DNA of 11,671 bases from JAVZLH01 sp049700435 (GCA_049700435.1 JBNAVK010000040.1:1-11671); one strand, 5' to 3'; counted from the first letter of the stretch, positions 1 through 6,656 are shown. Numbers and translations: made by a program. Notes: a model not told the origin generated them from the letters alone.

Positions 1-1
1 T

Positions 2-1186
2 ATATGCCTAAAAATTGCGAGGAAAGCCACAGAAGGAGCCAAACAAGTTGAACGTTTTGCAGAACACCCTTACTTGGAGGCTTTTGTTGATGGTGTTCGC
101 GTCAACATCGTGCCTTGCTATAACGTGAAGCGTGGAGAATGGTTAAGCGCAACTGACAGAACACCCTTCCACACAAACTACGTTAGAGAAAGGCTAAACG
201 AGCAAATGCGCAACGAAGTTCGCTTATTAAAAAGATTCATGAAGGGAACTGAAGTTTACGGCGCGGAAATCAAAATAGGCGGTTTCAGCGGCTACCTAAC
301 AGAACTCCTAATACTGCACTACAAAACCTTCACCAACACTTTGAAAGCCTTCGCAGACTACAAGCAACCTATGACCATAGACATCGAAAACCACTATAAA
401 GGAAGAGAAAGAGAACTTAAACTCCTCTTTAAAGAACCCCTCATCGTAATCGACCCCATAGACAAGGGCAGAAACGTGGCGTCAGCAGTTCAGCCCCAAA
501 AACTCTACATTTTCGTTGCTGCTGCAAGAGCTTTCCTAAAAAATCCAAGCCTAAGATTCTTTTATCCACCAAAAACAAAACCGTTGACAACTCAAGAAGC
601 AAAAGATAGGCTAGAGAAGCGCGGTTCAGCAATTTTATTCTTAACGTTTGGAAAGGTCAACGCGGTTCCAGACATTTTATGGGGACAACTTTACAAATCT
701 CAGCGCTCTCTCCGCAAACTCATTGAGCTAAACGACTTTAAAGTTTTGAGGGACACAGCGTGGAGCGATGAAGAGGCGCTTAACGTCTTCATATTCGAGG
801 TTGAGCAGCGCAATCTCCCAACCGTCAAAAAACACTTGGGTCCACCTATGGAAAAGAGGCGTGAATGCGAAAACTTTCTCGGAAAATATTTGAATAATTC
901 TGATGTCATCTCTGGACCTTACATCGCTGATGGAAGATGGGTTGTGGAGCTTAAAAGAAAAACCGTAGACGTTGTAAAACTGCTTAAAGAAAGGTTAAAG
1001 GATGGCGGAAGAAACGCTGGCGTAGCCGGACAAATCTCGCACGTCATCAAGAAAGGCTTCAAAGTTCTTGTTAATGAAGAAATGATAGATGTTTACGCGA
1101 AAAACAAGTGTTTCGCGGAGTTTTTGACAGATTTTCTATCCGGCAAGCCTAAATGGCTAGAAAGCGTGGGCGGAAACTGCGATTAG
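2..1186 (+). CDS. cca: archaeal CCA-adding tRNA nucleotidyltransferase, 5' end missing
   Basis: Class I CCA-adding enzyme, which builds or repairs the 3' CCA of tRNAs without a template. The reading frame is open from base 2, so the true start and the first catalytic carboxylates (a D/E-x-D pair in the N-terminal palm) lie before the window. About 394 codons are visible, against roughly 440-450 for the whole family. Recognisable segments are AEHPY just before base 74, DRTPFH, NEVRLLKRFMK, YGAEIK, GFSGYLTELL, a DP-x-D-x-x-RNVASAV block and NPSLRFFYPP, all characteristic of archaeal enzymes. A TTG at 74 could be misread as a start, but homology continues upstream of it. The third catalytic Asp expected in 'VDVVPCY' reads Asn here (RVNIVPCY, codon 104-106). 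The last 30 bp overlap the 3' end of uppP on the other strand. Family assignment is very secure; activity is less certain. Confidence 0.95.
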   Translation: MCLKIARKATEGAKQVERFAEHPYLEAFVDGVRVNIVPCYNVKRGEWLSATDRTPFHTNYVRERLNEQMRNEVRLLKRFMKGTEVYGAEIKIGGFSGYLTELLILHYKTFTNTLKAFADYKQPMTIDIENHYKGRERELKLLFKEPLIVIDPIDKGRNVASAVQPQKLYIFVAAARAFLKNPSLRFFYPPKTKPLTTQEAKDRLEKRGSAILFLTFGKVNAVPDILWGQLYKSQRSLRKLIELNDFKVLRDTAWSDEEALNVFIFEVEQRNLPTVKKHLGPPMEKRRECENFLGKYLNNSDVISGPYIADGRWVVELKRKTVDVVKLLKERLKDGGRNAGVAGQISHVIKKGFKVLVNEEMIDVYAKNKCFAEFLTDFLSGKPKWLESVGGNCD

Positions 1187-1960
1187 AGTTACGCCAAGTA
1201 TCCAGCAGTAGACGGCGAATAGGTGAAACTTTCTGTTTGTTAAAACCTTCCAAAGAAGTTTTAGGGCAAAGTAGCCGACAACCATGGCGGTGACCACACC
1301 TACAACAATTTCCATCCACCCGAGGCTTACCAGCGCCGCAACAGCGGAAACGTCGCTAAACTCTAAACCTAAAACCCCGATTATGGCTGGGATTGAAAGC
1401 AGAAAAGAGAAGCGGAAGGCTTTCTCTCTTTTTATTCCAAACAGAAGCGCTGTTGCGATTGTTATTCCGCTTCTTGATATGCCTGGAATTATGCTTAAAC
1501 CTTCAGCGACGCCGATTGTTATCGCTGCCAAATAGCCTATTTGGTCGGTTTTTTCTCTGCTGGCTTTTGTGGAGTAAAGCGCTGCTCCGCATAGGATAAA
1601 GGCTAAAGCTAAGGGCATTATGTCTTGAAAAGTTTGTTCAACAAAGCCTTTTAGGGCTATGCCTACTGCCGCTGCAGGTATTGTTCCAACAACTATTAGG
1701 GGGATGAGTTTTCCATGTTCCGTTCTAAAATCTAGGTGAAAAAGTGCTGAAAATATTTTTTCGATGTCTTCTCGAAAGAAGAGCACCGCCACAATTAATG
1801 TTCCGATGTGTAGGGTGAACTCGAAGATTAGGGAGTCTTCTGGACCGAAGAATTTTAGGAAGTTTTCTGCCAGTTTTAGGTGCCCAGTGCTTGATATTGG
1901 CAGCCATTCTGTTAAGCCTTGAATTATGCCTAGAATAATTGTTTTGATTAGTTGCTCCAA
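1157..1960 (-). CDS. uppP: undecaprenyl-diphosphatase family protein (UppP/BacA)
   Basis: Integral-membrane polyprenyl-diphosphate phosphatase. In bacteria it recycles undecaprenyl-PP; in an archaeon the likely substrate is a dolichyl/polyprenyl diphosphate used in glycan assembly (inference). The protein has 267 residues, the usual length. The first family motif is at residues 14-27 (Q-x3-E followed by LPISSTGHL) and the second at 157-165 (SIIPGISRSG), holding the expected catalytic Glu, His27 and Arg163. About seven or eight hydrophobic segments are spread along the protein. The start is TTG at 1960: an in-frame TAA lies 21-24 bases upstream, no ATG intervenes, and a GGCG-type ribosome site (AAAGGCG) sits 8 nt before it. 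The C-terminus overlaps cca by 30 bp tail to tail. It is divergent from the 2051 gene across 90 bp. Confidence 0.93.
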   Translation of the reverse strand: MEQLIKTIILGIIQGLTEWLPISSTGHLKLAENFLKFFGPEDSLIFEFTLHIGTLIVAVLFFREDIEKIFSALFHLDFRTEHGKLIPLIVVGTIPAAAVGIALKGFVEQTFQDIMPLALAFILCGAALYSTKASREKTDQIGYLAAITIGVAEGLSIIPGISRSGITIATALLFGIKREKAFRFSFLLSIPAIIGVLGLEFSDVSAVAALVSLGWMEIVVGVVTAMVVGYFALKLLWKVLTNRKFHLFAVYCWILGVTLIAVSAHAF

Positions 1961-1998
1961 AGTTTTCGCCTTTATCTCTTTTTATTTTTCTGGTTAGG

Positions 1999-2006
1999 TT
2001 TAAAAG
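1999..2006. promoter_or_regulatory. possible shared TATA box between uppP and the 2051 gene
   Basis: In the 90-bp divergent gap the only strong TATA-like element is TTTAAAAG at 1999-2006, whose core TTTAAA reads the same on both strands. It lies about 48 nt before the plus-strand ATG at 2051 and about 42 nt before the minus-strand TTG at 1960. Both distances allow a start site about 25 nt downstream and leaders of about 15-25 nt. On the plus strand it is preceded by a purine-rich AGG stretch that could act as a BRE. The assignment rests on position and composition only. Confidence 0.4.
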
Positions 2007-2050
2007 ACTAGTTTCATTTAACTCGTTAATCTGCATGTTGGTGCAAACTT

Positions 2051-2590
2051 ATGAGCGAATACCCAAATGGGAGTTTAGAAGACCGCGAAATGTTGGCTAA
2101 AATGCCCAGGGAAAAACTGTTGGACTTCTTCTTCCTCCAAGTTAGAAACCTTTGGCGCGTTGACGGCTTATACTTTTTAGGTATAGAAAAACGGTTCGGC
2201 ACAGAAGCAGCAACAGAAATTGACGCTGGCGTCTGGGAAAACATGGCTGTTATTGAGGCTAAGAGTTTACAGAAAATGTTTCAAACAGGCGAAAACCCAG
2301 ACATTCCAACGATTATTAGCCTCCTACGTAAGACGAGTTGGGCTTTAGATCAGCCATTTAAAACAATAGAGGTGGACGGAAAAAGGGCTGTTTTAAGCGT
2401 CAACAGGTGTAGGACGCAAGAAACGCGACTAAGCAAGGGATTAGGCGAGTTTCCATGTAAAAAAGTGCGCTTTGGATATTTGAGAAACTTTGCGAAAACC
2501 TTGAACCCAAAGGTTGAAGTGAACTGTTTAATCTGTCCGCCGGACAAGCATCCAAAAGGCTTATGGTGCAAATGGGAGTTTAAACTATGA
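2051..2590 (+). CDS. DUF6125-like cysteine-containing protein, function unknown
   Basis: Soluble 179-residue protein without signal peptide or membrane segment. The N-terminal half is helical and contains a W-x-V-D-G-L-Y-F-L-G-I-E-K-x-F-G block (residues 35-50), which I associate with DUF6125 proteins of anaerobic archaea and bacteria. The C-terminal half has five cysteines (120, 136, 159, 162, 173) in NRC, FPCKKVR, CLICPPDKHP and LWCKWEF contexts. This pattern resembles the C-terminal part of ATC-hydrolase-like (PF14196) proteins and could bind a metal or cluster. The cysteine set invites comparison with the redox genes nearby, but nothing ties it to them. The start is ATG at 2051 with no clear Shine-Dalgarno. 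It is convergent with the flavoprotein gene across 30 bp. The family link is from memory and moderate; the biochemical role is unknown. Confidence 0.8.
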   Translation: MSEYPNGSLEDREMLAKMPREKLLDFFFLQVRNLWRVDGLYFLGIEKRFGTEAATEIDAGVWENMAVIEAKSLQKMFQTGENPDIPTIISLLRKTSWALDQPFKTIEVDGKRAVLSVNRCRTQETRLSKGLGEFPCKKVRFGYLRNFAKTLNPKVEVNCLICPPDKHPKGLWCKWEFKL

Positions 2591-2620
2591 ATCGCGAATG
2601 CTTTGAGGCTTGCGTCTAGG

Positions 2621-4537
2621 CTATATTTTAATGGCTATCTGATAGCCGTCACTGATTGCTTTTAGGGCTTTGCCTGGTTTGTCAGCGTCTCCTATGGTAT
2701 AAAGTTCGGGCACTTTGCCTTCTAGCGCCTTAACTAAGTTTAGGTTTGGTTTTGCGCCCATAGCCAGCACTACGCTGTCAGTCTCCAAAGCGTGTTTTTC
2801 GCCATCCTTTTCGTAAACTACGCTGTTTCGTGTTATTTTCTCAACTTTTGCGTTGGTAAGCATGACCACGCCGAGTTCCTTAAGCCTACTGTATAGAAGC
2901 ATCATAACCATTGGAACCACGTCTATGCCGATTCGCTTTAACATTTCCAGAATCGTCACTTTCTTGCCTTTCTCAGCCAAGAACTCTGCTGTTTCAGCGC
3001 CTACCATTCCGCCGCCGACCACAACAACTCTTTCTCCAACCGAAGCCACGCCAGAAAGCACATCATGCGCGGTCATCGTGTTGCTTCCATCAACTATCAT
3101 GTTTTCTGGAATTATGGGAGTGGATCCTGTGGCGACGAGAACCACATCGGGCTTAATCTCTTCAACAAGTTTGGGGGTAACCTCTTCGCCGAGTATTATT
3201 TTCACGCTGAGCTTGCGGATTTGGGTTTCAAGATAGGCGGTTAAGTTTTTGATTTCCTCTTTGTGGGGTGGAACAGCGGCGAGGTTGAGTTGTCCGCCTA
3301 GCTTTTTGCCTTTCTCATACAGGATGACTTCGTGTCCTCTAAGGGCTGAAACCCTTGCTGCCTCCATGCCCGCTGGTCCCCCGCCGACAACGAGAACCCG
3401 TTTGCGAACCTTTGCCTTCTCGATTCTGTATTCTCCTTCCCTTCCCAAGGCAGCGTTCACCGTACAAGCGATGTCTTCGTTGAAAAACAGTCTGCCGATG
3501 CATTCGTCACATGCTATGCACCTGTTGATTTCGTCTAAGGCTCCAGCAGCTATTTTATTGGGCAAGTAGGGGTCAGCCAGCAAGGCTCTTCCCATAGAAA
3601 CTAGGTCAGCCTTTCCTTGCTGCAGAATTTCTTCGGCTAGTTTGGGGTCGTCTAGTCTTCCAACCGCGATAACTGGGACGTTGACGACTTCTTTTATTCC
3701 AGCGGCTAGGTGAACCATGACGCCGCGGGGAAGAGCCATAGGCGCTGTTGTGACTGGTATAGGTGAGTCGTAGATTCCTCCAGAAACGTGGAGGGCGTCT
3801 ACGCCGTTAGCTTCCAGCATCTTCGCAATTGTTTTCGCCTCTTCTAATTTGATGCCGCCTTCAATGTAGTCGTCTCCGTTGATTCTGCACAGAACTGGGT
3901 AGTCTTTGCCAACTTTCTCTCTGACACGTTCCAGAATTTCTAAAAGGAATCTTGCTCGCTTCTTAATGTCTCCGCCGTACTGGTCGGTTCGCCTGTTTGT
4001 GAGGGGAGAAAGAAACTGGTTTATCAAGTATCCATGGGCGCCGTGAATTTCTACTGCGTCAAACCCCGCTTCCTTAACTCTTCTGGCTGCTTCAGCAAAG
4101 ATTTCCACTAACTCTTCTATTTCTGGGATTGTTAAAGCTCTGGGAGTTTCTCCTGTCAATCGACATGGGACTTCTGAGGCTGAAACTGGCTGGGTTCCAA
4201 TTATTGAGGAGTGGGATTGTCTGCCGCCGTGGAAAAGTTGAAGGGCAACTTTGGCGCCGTTCTCTTTTACTGCTGCGGCTAATTTTCTCAATCCTGGAAT
4301 TTTGTTGTCGTTGTCTACGCCTAGTTGCCTGATACTGCCTTTTCCTCTGGGTTCTACGTAGGCGCCTTCAACAATTATTAGGCCGATTCCGCCTTTGGCT
4401 CTTTCCACATGATAATTAATTAGGCGCTGGGTTACCGTGCCATCTTCGTTTGAAAAGTTCGTTCCCATGGGTGGCATGACTATTCTATTCTTGAGTTTCA
4501 TCACGCTAATTTGAAAGGGCTCAAACAGCTTGTCCAT
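2621..4537 (-). CDS. Old Yellow Enzyme/2,4-dienoyl-CoA reductase-type Fe-S flavoprotein
   Basis: A 638-residue reductase with the three-part architecture of FadH/2-enoate/Bai-type enzymes. An FMN TIM barrel spans about residues 1-335, with KNRIVMPPM, LQLFHGGR and the active-site HGAHGYLINQFLSP at 165-178. A [4Fe-4S] motif follows at C340, C343, C346, C358. FAD- and NAD(P)H-binding folds have dinucleotide motifs VVGGGPAG (383-390) and VVGGGMVG (506-513). Such enzymes pass NAD(P)H electrons via FAD and the cluster to FMN, reducing an activated C=C bond. Substrates vary widely and cannot be read here. The cluster spacing is C-x2-C-x2-C-x11-C, one residue shorter between the second and third Cys than the FadH pattern I know. 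The start ATG has a GAGAGG ribosome site about 10 nt upstream. It appears to be transcribed alone; a role in the neighbouring metalloid cluster is unproven. Confidence 0.93.
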   Translation of the reverse strand: MDKLFEPFQISVMKLKNRIVMPPMGTNFSNEDGTVTQRLINYHVERAKGGIGLIIVEGAYVEPRGKGSIRQLGVDNDNKIPGLRKLAAAVKENGAKVALQLFHGGRQSHSSIIGTQPVSASEVPCRLTGETPRALTIPEIEELVEIFAEAARRVKEAGFDAVEIHGAHGYLINQFLSPLTNRRTDQYGGDIKKRARFLLEILERVREKVGKDYPVLCRINGDDYIEGGIKLEEAKTIAKMLEANGVDALHVSGGIYDSPIPVTTAPMALPRGVMVHLAAGIKEVVNVPVIAVGRLDDPKLAEEILQQGKADLVSMGRALLADPYLPNKIAAGALDEINRCIACDECIGRLFFNEDIACTVNAALGREGEYRIEKAKVRKRVLVVGGGPAGMEAARVSALRGHEVILYEKGKKLGGQLNLAAVPPHKEEIKNLTAYLETQIRKLSVKIILGEEVTPKLVEEIKPDVVLVATGSTPIIPENMIVDGSNTMTAHDVLSGVASVGERVVVVGGGMVGAETAEFLAEKGKKVTILEMLKRIGIDVVPMVMMLLYSRLKELGVVMLTNAKVEKITRNSVVYEKDGEKHALETDSVVLAMGAKPNLNLVKALEGKVPELYTIGDADKPGKALKAISDGYQIAIKI

Positions 4538-4572
4538 GTGATACGTTCCTCTCTCCCTTATTTAATGTAGGA

Positions 4573-4582
4573 AAATATAAGA
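4573..4582 (-). promoter_or_regulatory. probable promoter of the OYE-type reductase
   Basis: On the minus strand the sequence CTTATATTTT lies about 36-45 nt before the ATG at 4537. A TATA box there would place transcription start near 4550 and leave a short leader of about 13 nt carrying the GAGAGG ribosome site. No other comparable AT box lies in the interval. It is assigned by position only. Confidence 0.5.
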
Positions 4583-4649
4583 GCTATTATGGCGAACGCT
4601 ATGGAAATAGATTTTTGAGAGAATAGACGTTAGATTCTACGATGTTCGA

Positions 4650-4790
4650 TTAGTATCTTCTTCTTTGGTTTCTTCTTTTCATCCAGCACTCTCGGCAGTA
4701 AACTGGTCTGCTTGGGTCTGGAACGAAAGGAACCTCGCATTCTTGCCCACAATCAGAACAGACTGCCTTGTGCATCTCTTTCTCGCTCAT
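4650..4790 (-). CDS. 46-residue zinc-ribbon protein
   Basis: A short frame reading MSEKEMHKAVCSDCGQEC and ending in a basic tail of Arg, Lys and Asn. Cysteines are at 11, 14, 18, 32 and 35. C11-x2-C14 and C32-x2-C35 (YCREC) form a zinc ribbon with a 17-residue loop that contains VPFVPDPSRPVYC. This VPF...RPVYC layout recurs in small archaeal and bacterial 'CxxC' zinc-binding proteins, whose role is generally unknown; nucleic-acid or protein binding is usual for zinc ribbons. The ATG has a good GGAG ribosome site about 13 nt upstream (CAAAAGGAGTTG). A perfect inverted repeat lies further up. The gene fills most of the otherwise empty stretch between the reductase and arsC, and is co-directional with both. 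The pattern of paired CxxC motifs plus the ribosome site makes a chance frame unlikely. Confidence 0.8.
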   Translation of the reverse strand: MSEKEMHKAVCSDCGQECEVPFVPDPSRPVYCRECWMKRRNQRRRY

Positions 4791-4821
4791 TTAACTATTT
4801 CAACTCCTTTTGGCTTATACT

Positions 4822-4842
4822 GTGCAAAAACAGCTTTTGCAC
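4822..4842. promoter_or_regulatory. perfect 8-bp inverted repeat upstream of the 46-aa zinc-ribbon gene
   Basis: GTGCAAAA, a 5-nt spacer ACAGC, then TTTTGCAC, its exact complement. It lies 32-52 nt before the small gene's ATG. On the minus strand an upstream CTTAAACT at about 4855-4862 could be a TATA box, which would put the transcription start inside or beside the repeat. It could be a repressor operator or, in RNA, a stem-loop at the start of the leader. Which of the two cannot be told from one copy. Confidence 0.5.
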
Positions 4843-4911
4843 GACCCTAAAATACAAGTTTAAGCCGCTTATAAGAGTTTTCCCAAAAAACACGCTTACA
4901 AAACGTGAAAA

Positions 4912-5307
4912 TCAGCTCAAATCGGCTATTAGCTTCTTTACTCGCCTTTCTATTTCATCTCTAATCTCGCGAACCTTTTCTATAGGCTTATTTTTCGGGT
5001 CTTCAAGCCCCCAATCCACAACTTTACCAAGCAACGGAGCTGGACAGAATCCCTCAGCGCCGCAGCCCATAACTATTATCATGTCTGCTTCCTGCACCAT
5101 TTGGTTGTCAATGCGCTTCGGCTTGTTTTTGGAAATGTCAATTCCCTTCTCACGCATGGCTTGAACGACAACTGGGTTAACTTCTCCCGAGGGCATGGTG
5201 CCAGCGCTTAACGCTTCGATTTTGCCCTCTCCATAATGTTTTGCGAAGGCTTCAGCCATTTGGCTTCTGCCAGCGTTTTCAACACAGACAAAAAGAACCT
5301 TCTTCAT
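4912..5307 (-). CDS. arsC: arsenate reductase, thioredoxin-coupled low-MW phosphatase type
   Basis: Cytosolic reductase converting arsenate to arsenite with thiol reductant. It has 131 residues, the normal size. The P-loop C8-V-E-N-A-G-R-S is the CX5R(S) phosphatase signature with the arsenate-reductase variant Asn. The resolving cysteines are present as C82 (VMGCG) and C88 (EGFCP). The DWGLEDP segment (98-104) supplies the general-acid Asp. C8/C82/C88 is the triad used by thioredoxin-dependent ArsC, and the extra cysteines separate it from plain tyrosine phosphatases. ATG at 5307 is preceded by a weak GGTG. A TTTAAAATAT box lies about 20 nt upstream on the minus strand. It sits beside the ArsR-permease cluster but is transcribed separately, so common function is inferred from proximity and chemistry. 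Confidence 0.93.
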   Translation of the reverse strand: MKKVLFVCVENAGRSQMAEAFAKHYGEGKIEALSAGTMPSGEVNPVVVQAMREKGIDISKNKPKRIDNQMVQEADMIIVMGCGAEGFCPAPLLGKVVDWGLEDPKNKPIEKVREIRDEIERRVKKLIADLS

Positions 5308-5457
5308 GCAAACACCATCAGGATATTTTAAACGAGAAAGGAGCCTATTATTGCTTGCTATTCCGCGTTCTTGTGCAGATTAGCCCTTTCAAATGTTCAG
5401 ATGCAAAACGCACACACGAAACTCATAAAAGCACGTGCCACAAAGTAAAAACTCTAA

Positions 5458-5471
5458 AAGGCATATGCCTT
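5458..5471. promoter_or_regulatory. 14-bp perfect palindrome between TATA box and start of the polyferredoxin gene
   Basis: AAGGCATATGCCTT reads identically on both strands. It sits directly after a TATA-like CTCTAAAAGG (about 5452-5461, partly overlapping) and ends 11 nt before the ATG at 5483. The transcription start would fall in or just after it, so a bound dimer could block initiation. A second short palindrome GCACGTGC lies at 5431-5438. No copy was noticed elsewhere in the window, so the regulator is unknown. Confidence 0.45.
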
Positions 5472-5482
5472 AATGGAAGGGG

Positions 5483-6094
5483 ATGCAGACGGTTAAAGCT
5501 AAATCGAGAAAGTTTGTTGCGGCAAACCCGAGCAAATGCACGGGCTGTAGCCTATGCGAGTACGTTTGCGCCTTGGAAAAAAAGGAGTCTTTTTGGAGTC
5601 CTTTAAGGTCGAGGATAAGAATTGTCCGTTTAACTCCAGCCTTCAACATTGCAATGACCTGCAGATTCTGCGAAGATTCTCCATGCGTGAAGGCTTGCCC
5701 GCGAGACGCCTTAACGCAATCGGAAGAAAACGGCGTAATCGCTGTCAACGAAGCCAGATGCGACGGATGCGGCTGGTGTGTCCAAGCATGCCCCTACGGC
5801 GGAATAGCAGTTCACCCAGACAAACCATCAGTTTTGGTTTGCGACCTCTGCAACGGAGAACCAAAATGCATCGAATTCTGCCCCGAAGAAGCCTTAGAAC
5901 TTGTTTCAGGAGATGAGGAAGCCATGAAAAAGTTGCTTACCGCCGTTGAGAATATACCAGCAGAAGTTGAAAAGCTAACTAATCTAGTTAAGAAAAGAGA
6001 TTTTGGCGCGTTGTTGGAGGAGGCTGAAGGGAGAGCGCGAAGGCTTTCGGAAAAGCTTGAAGAAATGAACAAAAAATGGGGATTAAAACTTTAG
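5483..6094 (+). CDS. polyferredoxin electron carrier with four [4Fe-4S] motifs (HycB/DmsB/CooF-like)
   Basis: Soluble 203-residue electron-transfer subunit. Sixteen cysteines fall in four groups: 19/22/25/29, 60/63/68/72, 93/96/99/103 and 120/123/129/133. This is the arrangement of the four-cluster proteins that serve molybdo-oxidoreductases, hydrogenases or aldehyde ferredoxin oxidoreductases. Residues 140-203 form a charged helical tail with no cysteine, unusual enough to suggest a docking role. No catalytic partner is adjacent: arsC is divergent upstream and the other ferredoxin gene is convergent, with stops only 3 bp apart. It may therefore serve a distant enzyme or the arsenic/redox cluster. 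ATG at 5483 directly follows a GGAAGGGG run and lies about 27 nt from a TATA-like box, fitting a leaderless or near-leaderless transcript. Confidence 0.9.
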   Translation: MQTVKAKSRKFVAANPSKCTGCSLCEYVCALEKKESFWSPLRSRIRIVRLTPAFNIAMTCRFCEDSPCVKACPRDALTQSEENGVIAVNEARCDGCGWCVQACPYGGIAVHPDKPSVLVCDLCNGEPKCIEFCPEEALELVSGDEEAMKKLLTAVENIPAEVEKLTNLVKKRDFGALLEEAEGRARRLSEKLEEMNKKWGLKL

Positions 6095-6097
6095 GGC

Positions 6098-6448
6098 TCA
6101 GTGTCGGGTTTCGCAATCAAAGCACAAGTCATCATCTCTGTTCGTCCAGAAAATTTTGCCACATTTAACGCATTTGGCTTTTCTTAGTAATTTCTTTTCC
6201 TCAGACTTTGCTGGTGTAAAGGCAAAATCTCTTTTTGGGAAGCTTATGGCTTTTTTGTGGCATAAGGGTTCGCATGCTGTGCAGCCATTAACGCATTTGT
6301 GGGGGTAGGCAACAACAGCCTTTCCATCCTTGAAGATTAAGACGCCGTTTGGGCAGAACTCCACACATTTTGGCTTGCCAAACTGGATGCAGCCGTCGCA
6401 TTTTTCTGGAAAAATTGTGGGATACCAAGGCGTGCAAGATTGTGCCAT
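6098..6448 (-). CDS. two-cluster ferredoxin fused to a C-terminal zinc ribbon
   Basis: 116 residues, last known gene of the leftward operon. Residues 12-65 are a 2[4Fe-4S]-type ferredoxin: C17-x2-C20-x7-C28-x3-C32-P and C52-x3-C56-x2-C59-x3-C63. The longer insert between the second and third Cys of cluster one (IQFGKPK) is a minor variation. Residues 90-113 form a zinc ribbon C93-x2-C96-x12-C109-x2-C112 (KCVKCGKIF and LCFDC). An additional C5 is near the N-terminus. The zinc ribbon matches that of the 62-aa protein encoded just upstream in spacing and in the CGK-x-F and C-x-D-C elements. ATG at 6448 has an AAAGGTG ribosome site that overlaps the upstream gene's stop region, suggesting coupling. 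The likely role is low-potential electron delivery; the partner is unknown. Confidence 0.88.
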   Translation of the reverse strand: MAQSCTPWYPTIFPEKCDGCIQFGKPKCVEFCPNGVLIFKDGKAVVAYPHKCVNGCTACEPLCHKKAISFPKRDFAFTPAKSEEKKLLRKAKCVKCGKIFWTNRDDDLCFDCETRH

Positions 6449-6464
6449 TTAGAGTTTTTCACCT

Positions 6465-6653
6465 TTACTGCTTTTTTCTTCGGCAGTCATAACAGTATTC
6501 AGTTTCAAAGTTTGCCAAGAAAGTTTTTCCGCATCCCTTACATTTTACTTCTTTCAGCATTCCCTCTTTTATCGGCGAGACAGATTTTAAAAGGTCTGTT
6601 GCCGCTTGCGCACACGCGCAAGGCTGTTTCTTTTCAAGTTCCTTTTCAGTCAT
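6465..6653 (-). CDS. 62-residue cysteine-rich zinc-ribbon protein
   Basis: Small protein with an N-terminal CAC (C12, C14) and a C-terminal zinc ribbon C38-x2-C41-x12-C54-x2-C57, ending in a basic tail (RRKKQ). Its ribbon has the same spacing and similar core (CKGCGKTF, YCYDC) as the C-terminal domain of the ferredoxin encoded next. The two are probably related by duplication or fusion. It starts 3 nt after the permease stop codon and is followed after 16 nt by the ferredoxin gene, so it is co-transcribed. Plausible jobs are a metal chaperone, or an adaptor recruiting the ferredoxin to the permease; neither is shown by the sequence. The coding call is firm from the CxxC pairs and the operon position. 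Confidence 0.82.
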   Translation of the reverse strand: MTEKELEKKQPCACAQAATDLLKSVSPIKEGMLKEVKCKGCGKTFLANFETEYCYDCRRKKQ

Positions 6654-6656
6654 GGC

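Noticed and set aside
2853..3569. Several plus-strand frames of 80-127 codons opposite the OYE-type reductase
   Set aside because: Low-complexity Ser/Thr/Pro-rich translations typical of antisense frames; the minus strand has full family homology.
4912..5307. Reading arsC as a plain low-molecular-weight protein tyrosine phosphatase
   Set aside because: The CVENAGRS loop plus C82 and C88 matches thioredoxin-coupled arsenate reductases.
5308..5482. tRNA or other structured RNA in the 175-bp arsC-ferredoxin gap
   Set aside because: No cloverleaf, T-loop or other recognisable RNA pattern; only promoter-like boxes and short palindromes are visible.
5241..5606. 121-codon plus-strand frame between arsC and the polyferredoxin
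   Set aside because: It overlaps arsC on one side and the ferredoxin on the other, shows no motif, and its Cys/Arg-rich content is out-of-frame ferredoxin sequence.
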